Below, one piece after another: positions 1 to 15,800 of a stretch of 64,000 nt of DNA. Where the stretch lies: positions 2,852,001 to 2,916,000 of the forward strand of contig CP126203.1 of the NCBI GenBank assembly GCA_030272155.1, read 5' to 3'. The stretch is from Tetradesmus obliquus (Eukaryota; Chlorophyta; Chlorophyceae; Sphaeropleales; Scenedesmaceae). Position numbers and translations under genes: made by a program. Each line of letters begins with the position of its first letter. The stretch's first letter is position 1. Under the pieces are notes generated by a model. That model saw only the letters and a list, made by a program, of their open reading frames with translations, did no database searches and was not told where the DNA came from.

Positions 1-4029
<4,029 letters not shown>

Positions 4030-5739
4030 CTAGCTCCACCAGAAGCTAACCGAGAAGCTAACTGAAAGCGACCTCACGTAGTGCCAGTGCTTGGGCGGCA
4101 TGTACAGCATGTCCCCAGGCTGCAGGACCACATCTGTGAAGGGCGTTCCTGCAAACTCTGGGAACACCAGCTCATCCACTGCATCTAGATCCACCTGGCT
4201 AGTATTGGTGTGCATGCCAGACGCATGCGGGTACAGTCGCTGCGTGTGCTTGGGGTGGTACAGCCGCACATACTTGCGGCCAACAACCTGCGGGGGCAGC
4301 AGACAGTGTAGCCAGCAGCAGCAGAGCAGGCGCAGAGCTTGGTGAGTCACAGTGACTCAGCATGTGCATCATCTGCGGCGAGCATGCCTTCTCTGAACAG
4401 TAGCGATGTGGCCGAAAGATCTGCCATAACACACCCAAGGGCATAAGGGCAGCATAGCATAAGGGCAACTAGTAGGGGGCGCTCTGCTGGTCCTGCTGTG
4501 TCATGCTGTACATGCACACTACGAGCGAATAGGTGCACACCCCTACACAACCCTCATGCAACCAATCAACAGTCATAACCCCACCTGAGCCAGCAAGTTG
4601 TGCTCAGGGTCCTGGTGCAGTGGTGTGACAGTGCCTCCAGGCCCAAACCACGCATTCACGCTGCTCACACCAGCCTCTCCAAGCATACAGTAATCTGGTG
4701 TGGCAATGTCTGCTGCCAGAGCAGGCACCTGCTCAAAGAGCTGGTGCTGTGCCAGGTAGCCACGCTGTGGCTGCGCTGCTGCTGCTGCCGCCGTTGCTGC
4801 TGCTTCTGCTGCTGCTGCTGCTGCTGGCTCGGGAGCCATGTGCTGTGCGATGAAATCGTCCAGCGTCATGAGTGCAGTGCCCCAGCCCTCCTGCAGGTAG
4901 TGCTGCCCCAGCTCCACTGGCACTGTGCGCCGCCCAGCAACCTGCACACATGCAACAGCGCGTGTACACATATAAGTACACAAGGTTGCAGTTACATCTT
5001 TACATCCTGCCACGTTCCCTGCTTGAATGCGCTGCAGCTGCGGTGCCTGGGTGCTTGCTGAAGTTGCCGATGAATTTGGCCTGTCCTGAAGGTGTTTGCT
5101 GTGTGCTGGGCTGCCAGGTGCGCAGCTGCATTTGACAAATCGAACAAGGACAAAAAAACACAGCACAGCGCCCTCCACGAAGCGTGCAAAGCAAAGCACA
5201 GCATATGGCTTGAGCACTTGCAATTGTCGAAGCTGCATGCTTGCTGTGATGCTGCCTTTCGCAGTGCAGCCGTGTGCGTACTCACGCGTGACAGGTATGC
5301 CAGGTCTTGCCACTTTGTGAGTGCTGGCCAGTGCTGCATGGCCCCGCGTATCACCACAGGACGAGCCCCACCTGCAGCCACCAACACAGCAGCAGCAGCA
5401 GCAGCAGGATGACACAGGCGCAGCCAGGTGAGGGTTTGTACAGTCATACGCCACACCTGCACGGACGCTGGTCACCAACAGGCACAGGAGCTACCGCACC
5501 ATCAAGTCTTTCCATGTGATAGGAAACACCGCTGATGCCTGAACAACAGCAATGTAGGTGCCACTGCACAACAACAATGTAGCTGCCGTTGCGCAGTGCG
5601 CCCACCTTCAGCCAAGAGGTACTTCATCATGAAGTGCTCCAAAGAGGGGCAGCACTCCACTGGCACCACAGCAGAGGCAGCAGACAGCGAGCCAGCAGGC
5701 AGCTGTAGCAGCTCCCGCTGGTGCAGCTGCTCCTCACTT

Positions 5740-5775
<36 letters not shown>

Positions 5776-6003
5776 GGCATCTGGGGCACAGCTGCTGCTG
5801 CTGGCTGCTGCAAGCGGCGTCGCTTGGTATGGTGCAAGCCAAAATCACTGCCGGCAGGTTCCGCCGCTTCTGTTGTGTCATGTTCAGCTGCGGCTGTCTG
5901 CTGCTGGGTTGTGTCCCCAACTGTCGCTGCCCTGGCAGCTGTGGATGCCACTTGCGCTGCTGTACTCACTCCCGAGTTTGCTGCTGTTTTGGCTGTCCCT
6001 GGC

Positions 6004-6038
<35 letters not shown>

Positions 6039-7665
6039 ATGGCTGTTGTCTACTCGGCTGTGCAGCTGCAGCAGCTGCTGTTCAAGCAGTGCTATTGCTT
6101 CTTCTAGTAGCGGGCGAAAGCGCAGCCCTCCCATCATTGCAGCTAGGTCCAGCTGCTTCAGCGCTGCAGGCAGCATCTTTTGCGGCGCTTGATCCAGCTG
6201 CTGCTGCTGCTGCTGCTGCTGGGCAATGGGTGCAACCACCAAATCGTGCACAGCAGGCTGTGCTGCTGCTGCTGCTGCTGCTTGCTGTGCCACAGCCATG
6301 GCTGGTGTACTAGGCTGTGGGCTGCTGGCCATTGCTGCAGACTCTAGCTGTGTTGCACTTGCTGCACTGCCCTGCATAGTGCTGTTGGCTGCTGCTGCTG
6401 CTGCTGCTGCCTGGCCTGGCATGCACACCACTGCTAGCTTAGCCACCACTGTCAGCAGCATGTACAGCGTGTAAGCGTCCCGCCACACCTGCAGGCATCA
6501 GCATCAGGGCACAACACAGCAAGGGTGTCACACAAGAGCATACATCAGTAAGCAGCAGTCAACAGCTGTCATTGGACGCTCTGCATGGTTGGTGCAGGCA
6601 GAGCAGACTGCCTTGTCAAAATCAAACACACATCAAAGCAAGGCTGTTTCAGCTCAGCAGCACTACTACATGTAGCTTGCCAACCAGTCCGCCATCTACC
6701 CGCTCAACGGTTCAGCTGCAGCCAATATCAACCTACCAATTACCATTACCAGGTCAATATCAAACTACCAGTTCAGCCATGGCAATAACCAATCAAATAG
6801 CCACTCACCAGGTGTACATCCATCCAGTGTCCAGTGTGCAGCTGCTCCCAGCAGAGCTGCAGCCAGCAGAACGGCAGGCAAACTTGGACATGATGTCATA
6901 CGTGTTGCACAAGCTCGTCTAATGAAAGCACAAACAAGAGCAAACACCACGAACATGAGGCAGTAGAGCTTGTGTGAGCAGGCTTACCTCCTGCAGGGCG
7001 TCTGCTGCAAATGCCACATCCTGCCAGCAGACAGCATCTGCCTGCAGGCGTGCTGCTGCCTGCTGCCTGAGGCTGCTGCAGGGCCCTCCGCCTTGGCCAT
7101 CCCACTCTGCAGCAACACAACACGCGACAAGCAGCACAGATTGATTCAATTTCATCAAAGATCTACCCGAGCTCTGGCTTTCTAGGTGATGGTTCAGGGC
7201 TCTCCTCCTTGAGCATCCCACTCTGCAGCCATTTCCAACATGCGACATGCAGCACACAGCAAATGATTTTCAGCTCAAGTTTACTAGGGTAGAACCAAAT
7301 GCTAGAACAAGCACATCCATTGCCATTGCAATCACAACCACAGAATCAATCGCAATGACCAGAACATCCAGCCAACCTCCTGTTCAGTCAGTGACCAAGC
7401 TGAGCGGCAAGGTTGGGCCTGCGTGCATGCACCTCACATTATACGGGACACATACGCACAGAAGCAAGCATTACAGTGAAAGGGGTCCACAAGCCCAGGA
7501 ACACTCACCTCTCCAGAACACCGCCAGCTCCTGGACTGTCAGCCGTTTCTGTAAGCGCTGAATGAAGTGCTGCAGGCAGGAGGTGAACGGCAGCCCTGCA
7601 GCGCCACAGCTGCTGCCGCTGCCTCCCTGCATGCTAGCCGCTGCTTCAGTAACACTATCAGTCAT
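4030..7665 (-). CDS. JmjC-domain dioxygenase, JMJD5/KDM8 (JMJ30) family
   Basis: Predicted Fe(II)/2-oxoglutarate oxygenase; relatives are histone or ribosomal-protein hydroxylases/demethylases, and plant JMJ30 is a clock gene. Exons: 7665-7509, 7106-6988, 6856-6809, 6488-5606, 5371-5286, 4941-4585, 4287-4030 (635 aa); all phases agree. The family N-terminal helical part is visible as [14 protein letters not shown] followed by VWRDAYTLY across the exon 3/4 junction. The JmjC fold begins with [18 protein letters not shown]. The iron ligands are H540 and D542 in [10 protein letters not shown] and H619 in [19 protein letters not shown] holds the usual cosubstrate lysine region, and the protein ends SFSVSFWWS, typical of JMJD5. 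About 190 residues of Ala/Gln-rich sequence are inserted between the N-terminal and catalytic parts in exon 4. The start is the first ATG of the open first exon. Localisation cannot be read from the sequence. Confidence 0.93.
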
Positions 7666-7988
7666 GCCAGCTGCTGCTGCTGCTGCTGCTGTGCCTGAAT
7701 GTGCTGATCAAATTAGCCCAAGATGTAAGGTCCCTGCCACGGAGTGTGCTACAAGAAGTGCTGTCTCCTGTGACTACTGACTGTGTACCTGCCTTATCAC
7801 AGTGTGTCTTCCGTCGACGTCCGCTAAATCTGCTGCGTACCCAAACACCACAGTGCTATGCTACCTAGAAAAGATCCCGCAAGCAGCCGCCTCTGACCGC
7901 TGCTGCTCCCGCTGCAGCCGCAAGGCTAGCAGGCTACAGCTGCCCTGGCAGTAGCAGTCCCCCGCGCTTGCAGAACTGCTAGCTGCTG
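7666..7988. promoter_or_regulatory. JMJD5 promoter and 3' flank of the SH3BGR-like gene
   Basis: A 323-bp gap between two leftward genes. It starts with a short CTG run next to the JMJD5 ATG and otherwise has no recognisable exon or motif. Confidence 0.4.
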
Positions 7989-10775
7989 CTACAGATCCTG
8001 CTGCGCAGGTTCTGCCTGCTGCAGCACTGCCTGCTTCTTCTGCAGAGGCTCTCGCTCCTGCTTCACCTCACACTGCAGAAGATCTGGCAGCTCAACCTGC
8101 TGCAACAGTAGAGGATCAACCGCCGACTCTGCTGCTTCCTGCAAGCTCAGCAAGTCCAACTGCAGCCGCGGCTCCTCCTGCACACTCTGCTGCTGCTGCT
8201 GCTGGTCTGGCACTTGCTGCGCAAAAGGCAGCTCGACTGCCTCCTGCTGCACTTCCGGCTGTGCTGCTTGCTTTGGGCTAGGCTGCAGCAGATCTAGCTC
8301 CTGCTGTAGCAGATCAAGCTCCTGCTCAACCTCGGGTTTAGGCAGCCGATCTGGGCTCTGCTCCAGCAGCTCCAACTCCTGCTGCAGCAAGTCAAGCTCC
8401 TGCTGCAGTGCAGGCTGCACAGGCGCCTGTGGGAGAGCCTGCTGCTGCTGCTGCTGAGGTAGGTCTGCCTGCTGCTGGTCTGGCGCCTGTGGCAGTGCTG
8501 CCTGCTGCTGCTGCTGCTGAGGGTCTGGCTGCTGGTCTTCCTGCTGTTGTTCTGTGATCTGGTCCGGCAGATCTGCCGGACCGGGCTCGTCGGAATCTTC
8601 TGGGTCAAAATCTGGCAGCTGGTGACTCAGCAGCCGGACCGGTTGACTGCCTGGCTGCTCTGGTGCCGCCCGCTGCAGCACTTCCTGCTGCAGATCTGCC
8701 TGCTGCGAGTCTGGTTGCTCTGGCTGTTGCTTGTGCAGCTGCACTGGCTCCTCTGCCTCCGGCTGCTGGTGCTGCTGCTGCTGGCCTGGCTCCTCCTCCT
8801 CCTGCTGCTGCTGCTGTTGCTGCTGCTGGCCCTCAGGCTCTTGGTGCTCGTGCTGATCGTCTTCCTGCTGCTGCAGACCTAACAAGTCTGCCTGCTCTGA
8901 CTCCTCCTCTGTTTCTACCTGCTGCTGCTGCTGCTGCTGCTGCACTTCAGGTACTTGTTGTGCCTGACTGTTGCCCAGCTGCTGCGGCTGCTCCTCAGGA
9001 GGTAGCTCCTGCAATGGAACAGTCTCCTCCTGCAGTGTTAGCTGCTGCTCTCCTTGCGTCTCCTGCTGCCCCTGTGCTTGCTCCTGCTGCAGCTGAGGTA
9101 CCTGCTGCAGCTGCTCAGGATCCTGGCAGTGCGCCTGAGCTAACTCAGGTTGTTGCTGCTGCTGCTCTTCAGGCTGCTGCGCTGCGGCGTCCTGTGTGCC
9201 TTCTTGTGGCTGCAGCAGAAGGCTTAACTGCTGCAGCTGCCCCTGCTGCTGTTGCTCAACCTGCTGCCCCTGCTGCGGCAGCTCAGCCTGCTGCTCCTGC
9301 TGCGGCGGCTCAACCTGAAGCTCCTGCTGCTGTGATTCGACCTGCTGCGCCGGCTGCTGTGGCTCAAGCTCCTGTGGCGGCTGTGGCTGGACTTGCTCCT
9401 GCTGCTGCGGCTCAACCTGCTGCTCCGGCTGCTGCGGCTCAATTTGCTGCTCCTGCTGCTCCGGCTCAAGCGCCTGTGGCCGCTGTGGCTGGCCCTGCTG
9501 CTGCTCTTGCTCCTGCTGCTGCTGCTGCTGCCGCTGCTGCTGCCGCTGTAGAAGTTGCTGCTGTATAAGTTGCTGCAAAGAAAGCTGTTCACGGCCTAGC
9601 ACGGGCGGCCCTGTCAGGTCCTGCTGCACCGCTGGCTCCTGTGGCAGGTCCTGTGCCTCCTCCTGCTGCTGCTGCTGCTGGTGCTGCTGCTGTTGTTCCT
9701 GCAAGTGCTGCTGCTCCTGCACCTTGTCCTGCAAACACTGCTGTTGCTGCTGCTGTTCCTGCAGGCGCTGCTGCTCCTGCAGTTCTTCCTGCAAGCGTTG
9801 CTGCTCCTGCAAGGTTTGCTGTTCCTGCAGTGCTTCCTGCAACCGTTGCTGCTCCCGTAGCTCTTCCTGCAAGCGCTGCTGTTCTTGTTGCTGTTCCTGC
9901 AGGCGCTGCTGCTCCTCTAGCTCGTCCTGCAAGCGCAGCTGCTCTTGCAGTTGCTCCTGCTCCTGCTCCTGCAAGCGCTGCTGTTCCAGCAGCTGCTGTT
10001 CCTGCAGCAGCTGCTGCTCTTGTTGCTGCTGTTCAAACAACTGCTGCTCTGGGGACTGCCCCTGCAGATACTCGTCCAGCTGCCCAAAATCTTCAAGCTC
10101 CTGAATGAAATCAGCGTTGCCAACAAGCTGCAGAGCAACAGAGCCGCACATCATCAGCTTCACAGGCATTAATACAATAAACTTTGCCTTGGCTTGATAT
10201 GTATACAGGGCTGCAAGATGTACCGCACAGCATGGTCCACACATGCAGATGCCGCTCGACCCAGCTCGGCTGTTGCACAGTTCAGGTAGCAGCAACCACA
10301 CGGCCAGTGTTGGCAGCGTGCAGCACGGGCAAGCATATGCTCAGCTGCGCTTGCTGTGAGGTGCTGCATCTTGCTATATGCAGAGTGTGCAGGCTAGGCA
10401 ACTATGGGCTGGTGCTGCCTGCTGCCCTACACATGTGTAGCTCACCCTGCCGTTCACATGCAGCTGTGGAATGACGCGCAGGTTGTCACTGCCTGCAAGC
10501 ATGTCACTTCTGCGCTCTGGTGTCCATGAGAGGTCAACCTGCAGCCACAACAGCATGTAGGTCATCATCACCAGCACCAGCACCAGCAACAACGACAGCA
10601 GCAGCAGAGATTATCCAGGCAGTAGTAACACGACCCATGGCCCCTAGCAGGCGCTCACCTCTTCATATTGCACCCTCTTGGCGTCTAGAATACGCTTGAT
10701 CGTTGCAATATCACTCCGCACTTTTGGCAGCGTAGGCACTGAAGTGGAGTACAGCACAACGCTATGCTCTGACAT
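7989..10775 (-). CDS. SH3BGR/glutaredoxin-fold domain with long Gln/Glu-rich tail
   Basis: Exons: 10775-10659, 10538-10446, 10127-7989 (782 aa, all phase 0). Residues 1 to about 93 form a thioredoxin-like domain of the SH3BGR type: a first strand VVLYSTSVPTLPKVR, then the EEVDLSW segment, then a cis-Pro-type loop VIPQLHVNGR, then VGNADFIQELEDFGQLDEYL. The usual glutaredoxin CxxC/CxxS position reads STSVPTLP with no cysteine. By analogy with SH3BGR proteins this domain is therefore probably not a redox enzyme but a binding module. The rest is low complexity: runs of QQQ with LQEQQRLQE-type heptads predicting coiled coil, then mixed Q/E/P segments. Near the C terminus is an imperfect repeat of ELDLLQQELELLEQSP. 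Function unknown. The globular start and the unbroken 2.1-kb last exon make the gene real; only its role is open. Confidence 0.88.
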
Positions 10776-12868
10776 GGCACAATCCCAGCTAGCTCTTTCG
10801 GTTACGGACTATACATCCGAATGCACATGTGCCGGCGATCGCAGCCCTCTGAACTCGGCAATGCAGTAGTGTGTCAGATGAACAGCAGATGTTGGTCAGC
10901 AGGTCAACGGCGCCCCTGATAACCTCGGCGGAAGAAGCAATATAACATAGCTGTTAGCCTTGCACCTGCTTCGCGCTTGCCTGATCACTGTCACTCACCC
11001 GAGTGCGGTTGCTTGACTGCCGGTCAACCTGCTGCTCCCAAGTTTGCTGCCGTCGTCACTTAACCGTCATGTACACTTCTTGCTTTTTACTCTTTTGAAA
11101 TCGTTGACAGCTTATTGCCTTGAGCAAGAAGCGGTGCGATCGGCTGCCCAGCGTGAATAAGAGCGACCCACATGCACAGTGACCTGCCAGGTACTGCTGT
11201 CCACTGCTGCTGGAGGCACCACATACAGTACGTGAGGCATACAAATGGTCAAGGTGTACCTTGCAAAAACATTATACGCAGCAGAGGGTAGCTGTTACAG
11301 CTGATGACACTGCACAAGCATGCCATGACACCACTGGTGCTCCTGAGGAGCAGCACACAAGGTGACTCCAGGACACATCTGCCCGGCTGTCAACTTGCGA
11401 AAAGGAAGCAATGCTGTGCACTCTTGGTGTGCAGTCTGATTCACTCTTGTATGCACATGAGTTGCAAACGTGCAGCTTCCAACAGATGTGCCATCATGAG
11501 GAACACACCCACCCCACACCCGCAGAGCTCAGAGCAACGTTACCATAACAAACGTTACTCAAGTGTTAACACATGAGCCTGGCTCAGCCAGACGCACTGT
11601 CTGTGCACTGACACACTCTGTAAGGACATCGAATTGAAGATGCGCTTGCATTGAGCGCCAACATACCACACACCTGACATGCATGTAGTCGTAATGCCGC
11701 GGCTGCAGCAATGAGCTGCCAGAACAACAACTGGATGTTTGCAGGATGCATGCGCTCTCAACTCATGGCGTGCACAGCAGCAGCAGCAGACAGCCCAGTC
11801 AACGTATAGCCAAGCAGAGCGAGCAGGGCTGCAACCATGCGAAGGTCCTTCCAGTGCACTACAATGCAGTCTGCACAAATCAGCCAAGGTGTGCATTGCG
11901 TGGTAAACTGAGGAGCGTGCACCAAGAGACAAGCCACACCAGTTTGGCTGCTGCAGCAGGCAGCTGTCGAGCAGCAACAGCACTCACACACAGCAGCCTC
12001 CGCACGATGCCCCTCCCGAGCAATTGCCGAACCAACAAACGGATCTGGTACATACACCAAGCGCCCCTTGCTTACTGTGCTTGCAGACCATTGTGTCAGG
12101 CCACAACACCATGTGCTCGATGCAACTGCTGTGGCAGCACGCACCCTATAACCACCCGAGAAGCAAGCAGCAATGCAGGCGATTGCAGTGGGATGAGCTG
12201 CTGGGCAAGCAGCAGCACACGACAGCGCCCTAAAGACCAGCTGCAAACTCGCATCCACAACTGCCAGGCCAGCAACAGCAGCTGCCCATTAAAACCCAAA
12301 ACCGAGCCGACTACCTAAAGCCTACCGCAACAATGTCATCGAACCCTGTATCTAACATGGGTCACCCAGCCAGTCAAAACCCTACCCCAAAACCGCCCAG
12401 GTAAACCCAAGCACTGCCAATTCCGCGATGTACAAGCACGCTCTAATCAAGAGAATGCAGTCAGCAACAGATGCGAGAGTGACATTGATCCAAAACCCTG
12501 CCAGCCCAGGAGCAGCAGCAGCATGTACAAGCAGCGACAAATGTGCTGTGCAGACACCCGAGCACTGCTAGCTGCACAAGCATAGCGCGAACTGTGACAA
12601 CAGTTGGCTGCTGCGCACCCATTCAAACCGAGCCACAGCACATGCAAAGCCACAAGCTAGTGCCTGCAAGCCTGCACACCTCAAAGAGGCTAGCAAAGGG
12701 GTCACCCAGAAAACGGGCGCATGCATGATCACACCAGACCATGCAGGTGTTCTGCTGAGAACGGCAGTTGCCAACAGCAATAGGAGACAGATGAGGGAAC
12801 TGCAAAATGCATTGGGTGATCGTGGCGCAAGCAAAATGCAGACATGCTGCCGGCTGCGGCTCGGCACA
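10776..12868. other. Intergenic, no gene recognised
   Basis: About 2.1 kb between the start of the SH3BGR-like gene and the stop of the GATA gene. It should hold the promoter of the former and a 3' UTR of the latter. Overlapping open frames exist on both strands around 11746-12318, but neither shows a domain, a family resemblance or a consistent exon structure. I see nothing I can annotate. Confidence 0.4.
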
Positions 12869-15800
12869 CTACGAAGCAGCCGCTTTTGTCCCTGCTGCTG
12901 CAGGCGCAGCTGCTGGTGCTGCTGTAGGCGCTGCTGCAGTTGCTGCTGCTGCCGCCGCCGGTGCTGCTGCTGTAGGTGCTGCTGCAGCTCCAGCTGCTGC
13001 TGCTGCCGCCGATGGTGCTGCTGCTGTAGGCGCCGGCGGCGTCGCTGCTGCCCCTGCAGGCTTGGCTGCCGCGGCAGCAGCTGCCGCCGCCGCCGCCGCT
13101 GCTGCAGCAACTACCGCTGCTGGCACTGCCACCTTGGCTGGTACAGGAGCGGCAGCAGCTGCTACTGGCTTGATATCGACAGGTTGAGCTGCTGCTGCTG
13201 CAGGGTCCAGTGGCTCTGTCTTGACTGCAGCGGCTGCTGGTGCTGCTGCTGCAGCAGCCAGCGCGGCAGTGACAGCAGAGGCAGGCAGCACAGTAGGCAC
13301 AGCAGCGATAGGCATGGCTCCTGACACCGCCTTGGGCGCAGCTGCTGCCGCAGCCTTGGCAGCTGCCGCTGCTGCTGCTGCAGCTGCTGCAACCACAGCT
13401 GCAGGAGCTGCTGCAGCAGCCCCAGCTGCTGTTGTGGCTGATCCCAGCGGCAGCGGCAATGCTGCTGCTGCGGCTGAGCTGGATCCTGCCCCAGATGCTG
13501 CTGCTGCTGCCGCCGCCGCATTCGCAGCTGCCATCACTGCTGCAGAGTTGGCTGCTGCAAGTGCTGCTGCCTTGCTGGCAATTGCATTCTTGTTTGCATT
13601 TGCTGCTGCTGCTAGCGCAGCAAAGTCGGGCAGCGGCAGTGCCACATTGCTGCCGTTTGCAGTTGTCACGCGCAGTAGCTGCGGCATCATCGTTGGCGCG
13701 CCAGACACACCTGGCAGCTTGCCCTGCTTCGCAGCTGCTGCTGCTGCTGCAGCAGCCAGCGCAGAAGGCTGTAGCGTCATTGTTGCCAGCTGCATCAGGG
13801 GCAGAGCCGAAGTGGCCGGCGCTGAGCTGGTAGCACCAGCTGCACTGCTGCCGCCTGCTGCTGCAGTGCCGCCGCCAGCCGCCGCTGCTGCGTTTGCTGC
13901 TGCAGCTGCTGCTGCTGCTGCCATGGGGAAGCGCTGCAGCCCCAGCCCGCCTGCTGACAGCAGCGACAGCGGCAATCCTGTCACTCCTGCAGCTTGCAGG
14001 AGCTTGGGATCGATCAGGCCCATTGGTAGCATGCCTCCTAATCCTGCAGGCATTACCATGACGGTTGACACATTCGGCAGGCCTGACAGCCCGCCGAACC
14101 CACCATGCGACATGGTGTGTCCTGCAAGGCCCATGCTGTGTCCTGCAAGCCCCGTTTGACCGGGTTGACCGGACTTCAGGGGACCGCTGGTGTGCGGCGT
14201 GCTGCCTGCTGCTGCCGTGCCTGCTGCGGTACCACCTTCGCCCTCCTTCCAGAGCACTTTGGGGCGCTGCATATCGTTTTTGGCAAAGTAGAGGCCGCAG
14301 GCGTTGCACAGCGGCCGGCCGTCGTTCTTGTCCTTGCGCCAGAAGGGCGTGTTGCGTGTGCCGCAGTTTTTGCAGACCTGTGCGCAAAGCGTTGTAGAGG
14401 CAGATAGCAGGAAAGCGTCAGCGGGGGGGTTAGAGCTTGATGTGCGGCAGCTGAATTGATGCCGCGCAGGTTGTTGCATGCGGGCAGCCAGCAGAGATCA
14501 TGCAATTGCAGGATTTGGCATACCACCACAACAGAGCTGCATGGCGTGCTGCACTGTGGACCTACCACTGCCACTGAGCACGCCAGCACGGTCAACAATA
14601 GTGTTAAGTATGCAAGATAGCAACCACAATGAAGCCGGTCCTCACCTTTTGAACCAGCTTGCGCCCTCGCACCCGCTGGCTGCTGCTGTATGCGCCAACA
14701 CAACAGATCGCACGCCAAGCAATAAGCAAACCAAAACCAAAGCATGGCTCACCTTCTGCTCCTTCACCAGCTTGCGTCCCCGTTTGGGCTGGCTGCTGTT
14801 GTATGCGCCAACACAACAAATCGCACGCCAAGCAATAAGCAAACCAACACCAAAGCATGGCTCACCTTCTGCTCCTTGACCAGCTTGCGTCCCCTCTTCG
14901 GCTGGCTGCTGCTGTATGCACCAGCACCTCCAGCAGCAGCACCAGCAGCAGCCTCAGCCATAGCCACATCCGGCCGCTGCCGCTTGGCTGCCAGGCCAGC
15001 ATCCTCTGCTGCTGCTGCTGCTGCTGCAGTGGGCGTCAAGACATCAGGAGCAGGCGAGTCAGCAGCAGCCGCTGCTGCTGCATCGCCTACATCGTCGATG
15101 CCAGCTGCCGCATCCATTTCGTCTGCTGCATCCAGCATTGGTACAGGTGCTGCAGCTAGCGCAGCAGGATCCTGACTGGCAGCTGCTGCAGCTGCTGCTG
15201 CTGCGCTGCGAGTGCTTGATGCGATGCCGGCTGATGCGCCGACTGCTGCTGCGGCTGCTGCTGCAGCTGCTGGGTCGCTCGAGGGCAGGGGGTCCGGCAG
15301 CAGAGAGGGGGACATGCCAGGTAGGCCAGGCAGCGGCACCGGCGCTGCTGCTGCAGCTGCAGGAGAGAGCTCTAGATCTGCCAGGTCGTCATAACAGTCA
15401 TCGACGACAGCGTCAGGTGACAGCTCCAGGCTCTGTTCAAACGCAAAGCCCTTCTCTGCAAAGCCCTTGCCGCCAAAGCCCTTTCCTGCAAACCCTTTTC
15501 CTGCAAAGCCGCCGCCGGCGCCCGACATGCCGCCGCCAGTGCCGATCGGCGCGCCTGCTACTGTCCCCATTGCATCGCTGGGCACCGTCATGCTATGAGC
15601 ATGCTGCATGGCAACAGGCGCTGCAGCTGCTGCGGCAGCATCCTGCATACCCATTCCCAAACCCATGCCCATCCCCATGTCCCCTGCTGCTGCTGCTCCG
15701 TGCCCTGCCTGAGCTTGCTGCTGCTGCATCATGCCGCTCCAATCCATGGCACCATACATCTGGCCATCGGCTGCAGCCTGCTGCTGCTGCTGACCAGGCT

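Noticed and set aside
8663-10108. Long plus-strand Ala/Pro-rich frames opposite the Gln-rich gene
   Set aside because: Antisense readings of CAG repeats; no splice or domain support.
11746-12318. Overlapping open frames of 166-190 codons on both strands
   Set aside because: Composition is Cys/Ala/Ser noise typical of other frames here, with no domain, exon phase or family signal.
12725-14159. Long plus-strand Ala- and Cys-rich frames opposite the GATA exon
   Set aside because: They are shadows of poly-Ala codons of the GATA gene; the zinc finger fixes the real strand.
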